A stretch of DNA of 64,000 nt from Dipteris shenzhenensis (GCA_047967505.1 CM106541.1), one strand, 5' to 3'; shown: positions 20,633-32,619, numbered from the stretch's first letter. The notes: generated by a model not told the origin, from the letters alone. Program-made: numbers and translations.

Positions 20633-23600
20633 TTAACAAGCAAATTGTCCAACGCAACACCTATTAACCAAAAATTGTGCAGTCTCAAACAAGGGATCAC
20701 CTCGTGAATAACGTTGGCCGATTTCCGTTTTGCTGCCCATGTGACGGTACGGTCTCATAGATGTTTGCTTCAATTCTATATTAATTACTGTGGTCTAACG
20801 CATCTTCTACGGTCGGCTGAAACAAGCCGGCTTTCATATTCTTCTGGGCTATCTCAAAAAAAATTTAGTTGGTCGGTACATCAATAGCAACTAGGCACTC
20901 ACTTTTTTAGTGAAAGGCAACTAAGAGCACTCACATTGTACCTTCTGCATCGGAATCCCATCTTTGCGTATCGTATCGTCTAATTTGATCGTCTGCGAAC
21001 GACTACGTTATTTGCAGCAGAGCTCAATTTGGCGCCGCGTGTTGCGAGTTTTTACTTCTGACATTAATTTTTCATTTGGTAGTACAATGCTATGTTCTTC
21101 CGGATAGAACGCAATCCTACTTTCTTTCGAATACCAAAATACGAGCAGCCGGGTTTGTTATAATCCCAAATAGGAATGTTGCTTGCAATTCTTTAGTTTC
21201 ATCACTAGCTAGGGACAGCTCAATTGGTGCAATGCTATCCTTTCTACAGGGTATCCAACATTTTGGCAATCCAAGTGTGAATTATGAGGAGAGAGGAAAC
21301 CCACAATGAATAATATTCTTGCTCATTTGGCAATCTGGTTTTCGTTGACATTAGCCTACCGTCACCGTGGTTGTTCCAAAATTACAACCTTTGCAAAGAT
21401 CCCAGTCTTCAGTGGCGGGCAGGGACCAGCTAGTGGTGGGGCATGGACATTATCCGTCAGAGTCGGCCAGAACGTATGTCTTATAACGGGCGAGTCCGTA
21501 AGCATGGGCAAAATGGAATCTATGGCTACATGAGTTTTTTTTTTGGCCCTGCAAGGGTCCTAAGGGATGTCTTGGTTAGTGAGTTGCTATCAGTTTGACC
21601 ATGCAATTTGTGGTTAGTATGAGGTTTAAGTGTGGGTTAGTAGTACTTTAAGGGCTTCTAATGTGTTTAGGGTTTAAGGTTTTTGTTGCTTGTGGAGAAC
21701 CTAAATGTTCTTGTCTTTTGTTTGTCCTCTTGTGGGGATCCTAGATGCTTTAGGTATCTCTTTCTAAAGATGGAGGCTCTCTTTGTGTCTTGTATGACAC
21801 GACCTTTATCTTACTCTTACCAAAATAGGCACGTCCCCACTTTTATTTAATGGTCCATCCATCACACACACACATACATACCTCTTTCACCTCTTTTCTC
21901 TACTCTCTTTCACTCATCTACCTTTCCCCATATTCCTTCACCCTCACTTGCTTTTCACATTTCCTTTCCTTCCAATTTACACCTATCGTTTTCTTTTACA
22001 ACCAAGTTATTGGAAATATTTATCAAGCTACTTTACACTTAGACTTATAATGGAGTTATAATGACACCCAAAAGGCAGGGCCTTAGTGGGATCCCCACCT
22101 TGTTTTTGTAAGACGCTGTGTGGATAAAAAATGTAAATATCTTTTTCACTTGATGGATAGGTGCATAGCTATGTACATAGCTAGTTGATGGAGGGAATGA
22201 GCTATGGATACTCTCATAAAAACTCTACACAGATGTACAGATGGTAGATACTTCTATAGGGACATCTGGGAGATGATGGAAAGTAGTGGGGGGGCATCAG
22301 GCACTCCTAAGTAATTGGTGAGGGATGACATGTCTCTCATGGTTATCCTGTGTTATGTTATCTTGTCATGAGTGGTTCCCGACTTGTAAGTAATGTGAGC
22401 ATTCATATCCTAGTTTGAGGGCTTCAGTTATATGTGGCAATCAAGCACTGAAGGTAGAGGAGTAAAAAGCATGGATAATGTGGCTTCTTTTAAAGTAAGA
22501 TAATCCGTGCATGCAATAGTAGGCTACGTGATAGCGGGTTGAATCTTCTGGAGGATGAAGTGGCAAAGTACGTGGAGAAGGCGGCTGGAAGATCATCTTG
22601 GAAGAGAGGGGAAGGGGGTGATGTGTAAGGAGGGATGAGCTCTGTGAGCAACAGAGAGACTGTGGGAGCACTTTGCTAGCATCCGGCAACAAGAGTTCCT
22701 TGTTGAGAGCTGAAGGAGTTTGGAAGAGGAGCCGTTGCCTCACAGGAGTCTAGGGATTTTGTGTTTGCTATGCTAAAGGAGAGGACGACTATGGAGTATG
22801 GGAGGACCGCAGACGAGGAGGAGATGGAGGGAGAATGAACAAGGAGAGGAGCTGTTCGGAGCTGTGGAAGAGGGAGGGCATGTCAGAAATCGAGATAATG
22901 GAGAACCTAGTCGACTTGTTCTCAGAAGTTTTCTAAGCTGATTCATGGCGACAAGTAGCGGCTGAACATCTTCAACTGTAACCTCCAAGAAGAGCGACTG
23001 TTTAAGAAGGGAAACCTCGTTGTTTGGAAGCTGTACCAAGAAAGGCTTGCATGATTTCAGACTATCTGTGGCTTCTGAAAATAGTTGCTTGGAGAGCAGA
23101 TTCCGAGTAGAGGTTGTTGAATTTGCTGAATCGAGGCTGTGGGCAGTGAGTTCTAATCAGTTGATGCATTTCCATCACGGGAAGTTGCTGTTTTTTGCTA
23201 GCCCTGGGTGTCAGAAGAGGTAAGCAATCGTGAATTTGCTAAAATCAAGTGTCGGAAGCAAGAGGGAAGCAAGGCAATCAAATTTTTATTCATAAATGGA
23301 GCTAGGACAGTTAGGAAAGAAGGGCGACCTGATTTATGGGAGGAAGTGCTGCCGATTTTGCATGCTGAAGGAGCTAGAAGCTAGGCGATTTCAAAAAGGT
23401 GGTTCCTGGTCAGTAGAACTTGTAGACAGAGGTGAAGAGAGTGAGGTCGATTTCAGATTTGGTTGTTTTCTTGCTGCCCGAAGTTTGTACTAGCTGGAAT
23501 TCACTGCCTTGGTAAAAAGGAATGCATAAACATTTGTTATTTGGCTGATATTCATCAGAAGAAGTGGGTTGCTGCTGTGTTTCGTGAAGAGGGAGGCAGT

Positions 23601-24110
23601 AGGAGTGTGACAGACCCTAGGAACTCGCTGAAAAATACAAAAATCAGACCTGTTTTGGTGTGAGGAGGTTGTTGGCAACAGGAAGAGGTGATTTATGCAT
23701 GTTTTGTGGATAAAATAAGAGGGAAAGAAAGGACAACTGAGGGCTGTAAAAATCTATAGCAAAGAAATTCAGCCCATTGCATATAGAAGCAGAGAAATTG
23801 TGTGGTTTTCTCATGTTTCTTGTGATAGAGATTGATCCGAAAGTTCAGTTTATTAAGTTTAATTGGAGTTTTCATTATGAAGTGATGCTGGATTGTAGAG
23901 ATGCTGTTATATGGCATATAGTGTTGCATGTGGAAGAGGAAGAGTGGGTGGATGTGGACTTACCTAGTGATTGTGATCTACCAGATGAAATCTACTGGTT
24001 CAACTTGTATAATGAAGAAGAACTTGAATGAAAAAATAAAGGTTGTATAGTTTTTTGGGTATTTAAGTTTGAATCCGTGAATGTTGTTTGCTATAAAGGC
24101 ATGAATTAGC
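20633..24110. other. Intergenic stretch downstream of the trihelix gene
   Basis: No gene is supportable. Short frames at 21076-21533, 22441-23039 and 23777-24031 have no recognisable domain. The 22560-23460 part is G-rich on the plus strand and could be old transposon or UTR sequence. A T-run follows at about 21532. The sequence is mostly unique, without tandem repeats. Confidence 0.6.
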
Positions 24111-24114
24111 TCTA

Positions 24115-24318
24115 CTACTTTTTTGCATCCAACGCCCAACCCCACACTCAGGGCACAACCGCCCTAGACTGGTGGGCAAAGGGTCCACCTCATGCACACC
24201 ACACACATGCACCCATTTGACCACTAAGCTAGGACACTAGGCACTGGCCTCCAAGATTTGAACCCATGACCTAAGGATTGAAGCCTGATGCCCAAGCCAC
24301 TAGGCCAAAGCGTTGGAA
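24115..24318 (-). mobile_element. tRNA-derived SINE
   Basis: On the minus strand this ~200-bp unit has an A-box-like TGGCCTAGTGG (plus 24297-24307) and a B-box GGTTCAAATC (plus 24255-24264), spaced as in an internal RNA polymerase III promoter. A second A-box-like AGCTTAGTGG lies further on, and the unit ends GGATGCAAAAAAG. It is not a functional tRNA: no cloverleaf can be drawn beyond these boxes. Flanking duplications were not identified. Confidence 0.65.
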
Positions 24319-24791
24319 GCTATGATGCATAGATTAATACTGCTAGACAAAGATTCTATTTTTGAGCTATTTTCATATTAGTTCAAAACTAGTTCATAGT
24401 ACATACTTAAGAAAAGAGAGGCAAAACTAGTACATAGTATATAAGAAATGATGAAGGTTCTACTTTCATAAGACAAAACCTATCTTTCGAAAGCATAAAT
24501 AGCTAAAATTTTCTAGTTTTAAAAAAATGAAAATTTAGAAAACCAGAAGGAGATCATCTACTCGTCTGCCTTCACTCATCTCTCAAAACAAGGCCACAAC
24601 GTGACTAATAGAAAATGTTTTTTAAAAGATAATTGCGGGGAGATGGGCATAAGTTGTGAGCATTCTGCAAATTTACTTGCACTCTTTTTTTTAATAAAAG
24701 GGTTTCTAATAAAGGGTGTGTCACTACAGGTGGAAATTATCACCATTTTAGTGTCATCATTCCATGTGCTTACATGTTTAAATACTTATTT
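24319..24791. other. AT-rich stretch, no gene seen
   Basis: Contains repeated ACTAGT(T/A)CATAGTA segments (about 24390 and 24427) but no gene. It forms the left flank of CACTA copy 2. Confidence 0.5.
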
Positions 24792-25750
24792 CACAACAAG
24801 ACAAAGCACCTATAGACACACACACAAACGCATTTCCTTAACTAAAAAAAGACTTACGAGCATGTCTATTGTGTCTACAGACCCACATCTATATAACAGA
24901 CAGACACACCTATAGACGTGCAAATAGACGCCCTGCTAGAAATTGAAAAAAATAGACAGATGCGTATATAGACGTGCAAATAGATGTCCTGCTAGAAATT
25001 TAGAAAAAATAGAGAGACGTGTATATAAACCGTTTATAGACACGCTTATAGACAATCTACATAATCTTTTTTTTAAATAAAAGCAAAATTTTGTGTGGTT
25101 GAACAGAATGCTGTGTATATTCTGTATGCTATGTAGTTACAAGAATCCCATTTCCACATTGTGCAATTCAATTCTTGTATAGCCAACCGCATTTTAATTA
25201 GCACGATTGCAAGCATGTCTATAGCCGACGATTACAATTCCGAATAAAACATTACACCTCCAAAACGTTTAGTTCACAAGGCATTCATTGATAGAACGTT
25301 GCACAAGGAAATTGAAAGCCAAAAAAATAAAAGGAGTGTATATTAATTCATAGCTCAAAACATGCTTGTATATTAGCATGAAGCCAAGCCAGTGGCTTCA
25401 AGTACAAAAAAGAGTAGCTAGCATTACTTCTACGATTAATCTAAGTTCTCCACGTCCTCACTCCCTTCTTCGCCCCCTTCTTCACCCCTTTCTTTGCTCC
25501 CTTCTTCCTCATCTTCTCCCTCCTGATTAGCCACAAGGTCTTATAAATGAGGAACATGTATCAATGTATGAAAAATCAAATCTTTACTTACAATATTGAT
25601 ATTATTTAATTACTTTCAAATACCTAGGGGGGCGCTCCAATAGCCCGGATATCCTGCTCCTTAGTAATCAACCCGTCATCATAGAAGTGCCTCCATGTAT
25701 CTCCTCTGTGATGGTGGCGGTGGTAGGCTATCTCAATAGGAGTAGGTTAC
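24792..25750 (+). mobile_element. CACTA copy 2, left-end fragment
   Basis: It starts with the family terminus CACAACAAGACAAAGCACC and the ATAGA(C/T)G array (to about 25070). It then follows copy 1 closely through the AATCCCATTTCCACATTGTG segment and the 3' part of the TnpA-like gene (minus strand, acidic tail coded near 25440-25520). Similarity stops at about 25750, where the palindrome array begins. No matching right end was found, so it is truncated or carries the following unit as an insertion. The base triplet before it is TTT. Confidence 0.88.
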
Positions 25751-25849
25751 CTGGGAGGTAGCAAGCTAAGGATGTCCACTTCCGGACCACTTGCGGGTGA
25801 GTGTGACACCTCCTCGAGTGAAAATACAAAGGTTTTGCTTCGGTGTGAA

Positions 25850-26605
25850 ATACCTCGATCGAGGTATCCTCTCCAATGAAATTTGCACACAAGGACAACC
25901 AAACCAAGCCAATACCTCGATCGAGGTCGTAGACTTACTTTCACCGAACCGAGCCTATACCTCGATCGAGGTATCATGGCAAGCCACCTATACCTCGATC
26001 GAGGTATCGTGGATAGATGACATCACTCGTGTCACATACCATGATCGACGTATCTGGCATCCGACATGGTAGATGACATACCTCGATCGAGGTAGCGTGG
26101 CAAGTCCAATAACCTCGACCGTGGTGTGCTGGACCGATGACTTGGCCGCATGTCAAATACCACGATCGAGGTATCTGGCATCCGACATGGCAGCTGACAA
26201 ACCTCGATCGAGGTATCTAGGTAGCTGACATATACCTCGATCGAGGTATGTTGGCAGCTGACATACCTCGATCGAGGTATGCTGGACCGATGTGTATGTG
26301 GCATGTCAAATACCACGATCGAGGTATTTGGCATCCGACATCGCAGCTAAAATACCTCGATCGAGGTATCGTGGCATGTTTATACCTCGATCGAGGTATG
26401 ATGGAGCACTGTATGTAGCATGTGAAATACCACGATCGAGGTATATGGCATCGTAAGTATTATGTTGGACCGATGATATATATTGCATGCCCAATACCTC
26501 GATCGAGATACGTGGCATCCTCATACCTCGATCGTGGTATTGAAACCCTAAATTTTCATATATAAAGAGAGAGACCCCCCTTATTCTTCATACCTCGATC
26601 GAGCT
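25850..26605. repeat. Array of ~18 copies of a 16-bp palindrome
   Basis: The core TACCTCGATCGAGGTA is a perfect palindrome. It, or a 1-3 base variant, occurs near 25853, 25913, 25958, 25989, 26036, 26068, 26110, 26156, 26199, 26231, 26263, 26309, 26350, 26380, 26425, 26491, 26521 and 26588. Spacing is about 30-75 bp. A second type, TACCACGATCGAGGTAT, recurs at 26156, 26309 and 26425, always followed by (T/A)TGGCATC, which suggests a higher-order unit. Spacers share TGGCAGCTGACAT-like sequence. The array ends at a TATA box and a candidate first exon, so it sits where a promoter would be. Such sites could bind a dimeric protein; which one is unknown. Confidence 0.93.
26543..26567 (+). promoter_or_regulatory. 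Telobox and TATA box downstream of the palindrome array
   Basis: AAACCCTAA (26543-26551) is a plant telobox, followed by TATATAAAG (26559-26567). ATG at 26623 is 56 bp further, with one more half-matching palindrome (26588) in between. Order and spacing fit a core promoter. Confidence 0.7.
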
Positions 26606-26622
26606 CCTTCTCATCGAAATCG

Positions 26623-29600
26623 ATGGAATTGCGGGAGCGACGGACAAGGACTGACGGACAACGATGGAGCGACGGAGATGGACGGAGCGAGAGATTCCAG
26701 GTAAGGTTTTTTTAATGTAGCTTTTTTTTTTTGCAATAATTTATTTAAATTTTAGTTTATATGAATTGTAATTTAATTATAAAATATTTTGAAATTTAAA
26801 ATGCGTTTTAAACTTTTTTAAAATTAAATTTTTAATTACGTAAGTGTTTATTTAAAATCTGAAAATGTATATATTTTATTTTTTAAGATTATCTTTTTAA
26901 AAAAAAGATTAAAGTAGTTTTTATGTTATTTTTTAAATTAGTCTTTTTTAATTTAAATAAAAAAATTTTTAAATTTTATTTTTAAAAATCATCTTTAAGA
27001 AAAAAAGAAAATAAGAGTTTAAGGTAGCTTTTATATTATTTAAGTTAGTGAAGTTTTTATTTAAATGTTAAAAATGCATAAATTTTGTCTTTTAAATTCA
27101 TCTATTAAAAAAAAGAGAGATTAAAGTAGTTTTTATGTTAGCTTATTTTATTTAAATAAAAAAATGTTTAAATTTTATTTTTAAAAATCATCTTTAAGAA
27201 AAAAAGAAAATAAGAGTTTAAGGTAGCTTTTATATTATTTAAGTTAGTGAAGAATTTATTTAAATGTAAAAAACGCATAAATTTTATTTTTTAAATTCAT
27301 CTATTTAAAAAAAAAGATATTAAAGTAGTTTTTATGTTAGCTTTTTTTATTTAAATAAAAAAACGTTTAAATTTTATTTTTAAAAATCATCTTTAAGAAA
27401 AAAAGAAAATAAGAGTTTAAGGTAGGTTTTATATTATTTAAATTAGTAAAGTTTTTATTTAAATGTAAAAAACGTATTTATCTTGTTTTTTAAAATCATC
27501 TATTAAAAACAAAGAGATAAAGTAGTTTTTATGTTATTTTTCAAATTAGTCCTTTTTTAATTTAAATAAAAAAATGTTTAAAATTTATTTTTAAAAATCA
27601 TCTTTAAGAAAAAAAGAAAATTTAAGTTAGTGAAGTTTTTATTTAACTGTAAAAAACGTATATATTTTATTGTTTAAAATCATCTATTAAAAAAAAAGAG
27701 ATAAAGTAGTTTTTATGTTATTTTTCAAATTAGTCATTTTTTTATTTAAATTAAAAAACATTTAAATTTTATTTTTAAAAATCATCTTTAAGAAAAAAAG
27801 AAAATAAGAGTTTGAGGTAGCTTTTATATTATTTAAGTTAGTGAAGTTTTTATTTAAATATCAAAAACTTATATATTTTGTTTATTGAAATTGAATCTAT
27901 TAAAAAAAAAAGAGACTAGGGTAGTTTTATATTATTTTTCAAATTAGTGCTTTTTATACTTAAATAAAAAATGTTTAAATTTTATTTTTAAAAATCATCT
28001 TTAAGAAAAAAAGAAAAAAAGAGTTTAAGGTAGCTTTTATATTATTTAAGTTAGTGAAGTTTTTATTTAAATGTAAAAAACGTATATATTTTGTTTTTTA
28101 AAATCATCTATTGAAAAAAAGAGAGATTAAAGTAGTTTTTATGTTAGCTTTTAAATTACTGAAGTTTTGAATTAAATGTAAAAACATTTAAATTTTTTTT
28201 TTAGAAATCATCCATTAAAAAAAAGAGAATAAGAGTTTAAAGTAGCTTTTATATTATTTTTCAAGGAGTACATGACTAAGCGTAATCAATCAATCAAATA
28301 GGATGATTTGAACAACACATTCGCGTACATATCATTTTCAAATCATATGGTGCGAGAGGTTGATGCATGGAGAGGGTAGATCATGTGGCTAGCAATCCCT
28401 TTAGGTGGCACATGAAACTATAGAAATAGGAAACTAGGGAAGGTTGTAGATCTATGTATGGATATAGTTACATAGACAATTACAAAGACTTATGTGATTC
28501 CATGAAACCTTGTCATGAGTTTTTGCAAAAATTCAATCAAAATTGGCTAGCTAAAAGTTTTCATTACACAGGCAGATTATTAAGTCCCATTGAATAGAAT
28601 ATTAATTTTCATTACCCAAATAGAATATTAATTTCCATGTGTATTTTTGTGCATGTGCCAGTCGCCGCGCAGGTTCTGGCACCACTGTTCATATGCAGAT
28701 AGCGATTTTGAGAGCTGAGATGAGGGCACTTCAGGATGCTAGGGCACCCCCTCACTTGGTTGCGAGCCTAGATTCAGTCATTGATGCTCTAGGGTCGATT
28801 AGACACAGTTGAGGATGTTTTGGATACCTTTCAAGCACAGGTTGAGGTAGAGATCGGTGGTCATGGCTTGGATTGGAGAGCCATTCGAGAGTTGTTTGAG
28901 CGTGAGTCACCGCACAAGTAGGCCTTAGAGGATATGTTTTGGGATGGTCACACTGAGGCAATGCGACCACGATCAGGGCAGCCCTTTTATATTTTACATT
29001 GTAGGCACCCCGTCATAGCAGTACACATTTATCCGAGATATCTCGCTGCGAATGGTGGTCGATTGCCTCACAACCGTTAGATAGCCAGGTCATTTGCCAT
29101 GCAGCTATATGCCGAGTTTGTGCTTGGTCATCAGGTAGACTACCTTAGTACCTGTCCAGGATCAGGAGCGGAACATGGTAGGATGGGGCATTAGGAGCAT
29201 TAGATTGCAAGTGTTCGGCATCGACGCGAGGCACCAGAGCTACACACTATCCCTACATCAGCATTGCGAGCTATTGGAGGATGGATTAGGGGGGATAAAC
29301 TTCATTCAGTGGCCTCATCCTTGCACGACATGGTCTCTGCCCTATCGAGATCACTTTTGATTCCACCTCCCACATCTATGGAGCCTCCCACATCTACACC
29401 ACCTCCCACATCTACACCGCCTCAGCATGAGTTGGAGACTCGAGACGCATGGATTGCAGAGTTGGAGGCATTTTTGGCCGAGTCTAGGGACGAGGTTAGT
29501 TATTCTAATTATTTTAGTTTATTTTTTTGTTGCATGTTTTGAACTGAAGTTTTTTTGTTAATTCTCACCATGTACGCGATATGTTTGCATTGCAAGCACA

Positions 29601-30620
29601 TCTATTGCGTCAGGATATGGAGTCTCGTGTACGACTGTTGGTGGAGGTAGATTTGGAGGAGCAAAGGATTCGAACATGCATAGCCTACCATTGAGTGGAG
29701 CACTATATTTTACAGTTGAGACATATTAGTCGTGATCCATCTCGCCATAGGATCAACCCCAGTGTGGCCCTATACCCCGCTCCTCCTGTAGATGTGCCGA
29801 CTAGGACACCCATAGATGCACCAGTCATAGCCAGGCTTCCTACTGCCACTTGCGTCCTTTGCCATGAGGATTTTGACACCGTAGGGTGGTTTGGACTAGG
29901 GTGCGGCCACATCGTGCGGCCACATCGCACATCTCCATTGCATGACCCGCCTCATGGTGGCACGATCAGTGTGCCCTGTATGCTTTGCTGACATTGATGT
30001 GGCCACATATAGAGGACTAGGCATGGATGATATGTATCCTTGTCATCGTCATGCCATTGATCCATTTGCCCACATGGTCTTGACAGAGCACTACAGGGAG
30101 GAGGCATAGAGAGCTTTGCTGCAGCAGGAGGGTGCTGATACGTCAGTGGTTGCAGCGTGTGTTCCACGACGCTTCTCATATGGTGATTTCATGCCAGGTG
30201 ACGAGGCACGAGCAGAGGAGGCACGCCATATTGAGCGAGAGGCAGAGCTTTAGATATCATTGCAGCAGTGGGTGGAGCAGCAACTTGGGCGAGGCCGAGA
30301 CCAGCATCTTCTACATTTAGAGACGATTACTCGTGTTGGATTTGAGGCACGAGTATTCGCTGATGCACGACTTTGGGAGCTAAGGCACGCATACATAGAG
30401 GAGGAGAGGGAGGAATAGATGGCCACGGTGGCTCGTGCAGCATGCCCTTCTCTTCATCAGGATGAGGCTGGCCCATCTCATGTAGGAGATGAGGTTGGCC
30501 CATCTGGCTTTGCCTGAGGGCACACAGTGGATGGTTGGGCAGCGGGTCATATAGGAGCCACGTCAGAGGATGACTAGAGGATCATATGTGGAGTTATCAG
30601 ATTCTGATTCTGGATGATTG
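26623..30620 (+). pseudogene. Spliced RING-finger protein gene, broken
   Basis: Proposed gene. Exon 1 (26623-26700, 26 codons, very basic) ends at CCAG|GTAAGG. A ~1.9-kb AT-rich intron may end at a TTGTGCATGTGCCAG acceptor near 28650. Following exons read as a hydrophilic protein with coiled-coil-like parts (RAEMRALQDARAPP at about 28707; TRDAWIAELEAFLAESRDE before a GTTAGT donor at about 29495) and a Pro/Thr repeat PPPTSTPP. At 29847-30000 lies a C3HC4-like RING: CVLCHEDFD, then GCGH, and in the next frame HLHC and CPVC. The frame break coincides with a duplicated 13-mer GTGCGGCCACATC (29901-29913 and 29914-29926). Further stops (28795, 28921, 29080, 29694, 30108, 30252) make it a pseudogene. 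The full protein would be roughly 600 residues, with a Glu/Arg-rich C-terminus. RING proteins are mostly ubiquitin ligases. Whether this is host-derived or a transposon gene is not known. Exon limits are provisional. Confidence 0.5.
26880..28265 (+). repeat. AT-rich ~200-bp tandem repeats within the proposed intron
   Basis: The segment ATCATCTTTAAGAAAAAAAG recurs at about 26988, 27188, 27387, 27597, 27780 and 27986, that is, units of about 183-210 bp. Each also contains GTAGTTTTTATGTTA and TTAAGTTAGTGAAG. About seven units in all, more than 80% A+T, no open frame. Confidence 0.9.
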
Positions 30621-30778
30621 TTTAGGCTTCACACATATCTTGTTTAGGGATGCACTTCTGCACGATGATGATGATGATGTACACATTCATTTTGGTACTT
30701 TCATGATATTGTTCTTACTTTTATGATGTATGAGCATTTTGGTACTTTCATGATGTTCTTCTTACTTTGTTTATCTCA

Positions 30779-32610
30779 GAGCCGTGTGAAGTTTCATCCC
30801 CAACAAATAAGTCCACGTGCGTATTTGGTTAGTACGTGTGCCATTTTTCATACGTAGTCACTAGTAGGGATTGTAAAAATGTACGCATAATACCTTCCAC
30901 ATGGCACATACCAAATCAGTTGGAGACCAAATCTTGCATGGATGTATGTCTAGGGTAGCCTGAGAGCCGTGCAAAGTTTCCTCCCCAATAGATAAGTCCA
31001 CGTGTGTATTTGATAAGTACGTGCGCCATTTTTCATGCACAGTCACTAGTAGGGATTGTAAAAATCTATGCATTATACCTTCCACGTGGCACATACCAAA
31101 TCATTTGGAGACCAAATCTTGTGTGGATGTACGTCTAAGGTAGCCTAAGAGCCGTGCGAAGTTTCATCCCCAACAGATAAGTCCACATGCATATTTGGTT
31201 AGTACATGTGCCATTTTTCATACGTAGTCACTAGTAGGGATTGTAAAAATGTATGCATTATACCTTCCACGTGGCACATACCAAATCAGTTGGAAACCAA
31301 ATCTTGTGTGGATGTATGTCTAGGGAGCCTAAGAGCCGTGCAGAGTTTCATCCCCAACAGATAAGTCCACATGCGTATTTGGTTAGTACGTGCGCCATTA
31401 TATTTTGCGTAGTCACTAGTAGGGATTGTAAAAATGTACGCATTATACCTTCCACGTGGCACATACCAAATCAGTTAGAGCCCAAATCTTGCATGGATGT
31501 AGGTCTAGGGTAGCCTAAGAGCCGTGCGAAGTTTCATCCCCAACAGATAAGTCCACGTGCATATTTGGTTAGTACATGTGCCATTTTTCATACGTAGTCA
31601 CTAGTAGGGATTGTAAAAATGTACGCATTATACCTTCCATGTGGCACATACCAAATCAGTTGGAGACCAAATCTTGCGTGGATGTACATCTAGGGTAGCC
31701 TAAGAGCCGTGCAGAGTTTCATCCTCAACAGATAAGTCCACGTGCATATTTGGTTAGTACGTGCGCCATTTTTCATGCGTAGTCACTAGTAGGAATGTAA
31801 AAATGTATGCTTCCTACCTTCCACGTGGCATGTACTAAATCAGTTGGAGACCAAATCTTGCATGGATCTAGGTCTAGGGTAGCGTAAGAGCTATGCGAAG
31901 TTTCATCCCCAACAGATTAGTCCACGTGAATATTTGGTTAGTACGTATGCCATTTTTCATGCGTAGTCACTAGTAGGGATTGTAAAAATGTACGCATTAT
32001 ACCTTCCACATGGCACATACCAAATTAGTTGGAGACCAAATCTTGCATGGATGTACATCTAGGGTAGCCGCGGGGTAGCCTAAGAGCCGTGCAATGATTC
32101 ATCCCCAACAAATAAGTCCACGTGCGTATTTGGTTAGTACGTATGCCATTTTTCATGCGTAGTCACTAGTAAGGATTGTAAAAATGTATGCATTATACCT
32201 TCCACGTGGCACATACCAAATCAGTTGGAGACTAAATCTTGCGTGGATGTAGGTCTAGGGTAGCCTAAGAGCTGTGGAGAGTTTCATCCCCAATAGATAA
32301 GTCCATGTGCGTATTTGGTTAGTACGTGCACCATTTTTCATGCATAGTCACTAGTAGGGATTGTAAAAATGTATGCATTATACCTTCCACATGGCACATA
32401 CCAAATCAGTTGGAGACCAAATCTCGCGTGGATGTACATCTAGGGTAGCCTAAGAGCCGTGCCAAGTTTCATCCCCAACAGATAAGTCCACATGCATATT
32501 TGGTTAGTACGTGCACCATTTTTCATGCGTAGTCACTAGTAGGGATTGTAAAAATGTATGCATTATACCTCCACCTGGTAGAGTTTCATCCCCAACAGAT
32601 AAGTCCACAA
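30779..32610 (+). repeat. ~185-bp tandem satellite, about 10 copies
   Basis: GAGCCGTG-type unit starts are at 30779, 30964, 31149, 31333, 31519, 31704, 31888, 32084, 32269 and 32454, giving periods of 184-186 bp with one 196-bp unit (an extra GGGGTAGCC-containing insert near 32070). Copies are highly similar. Each unit carries two CACGTG-type sites, AGTCCACGTGCG and TTCCACGTGGCAC; many copies show CACATG or CATGTG instead, the product expected from methyl-CpG decay. The last unit is truncated. The short open frames within it have no known domain. Confidence 0.97.
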
Positions 32611-32619
32611 CCTATCATT

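Noticed and set aside
22441-23039. Two minus-strand frames of 100 and 88 codons
   Set aside because: Ser/Pro/Leu-rich inverse of G-rich sequence, no recognisable domain or splice context.
24115-24318. Functional tRNA gene
   Set aside because: A- and B-box are present but no acceptor or anticodon stem can be formed; fits a SINE.
25850-26605. CRISPR-like array of palindromic repeats
   Set aside because: Spacers are themselves related and of variable length, no cas genes, plant sequence; better explained as binding-site repeats.
30779-32610. CRISPR-like array
   Set aside because: The units are 185-bp near-identical tandem repeats without unique spacers, in eukaryotic DNA.
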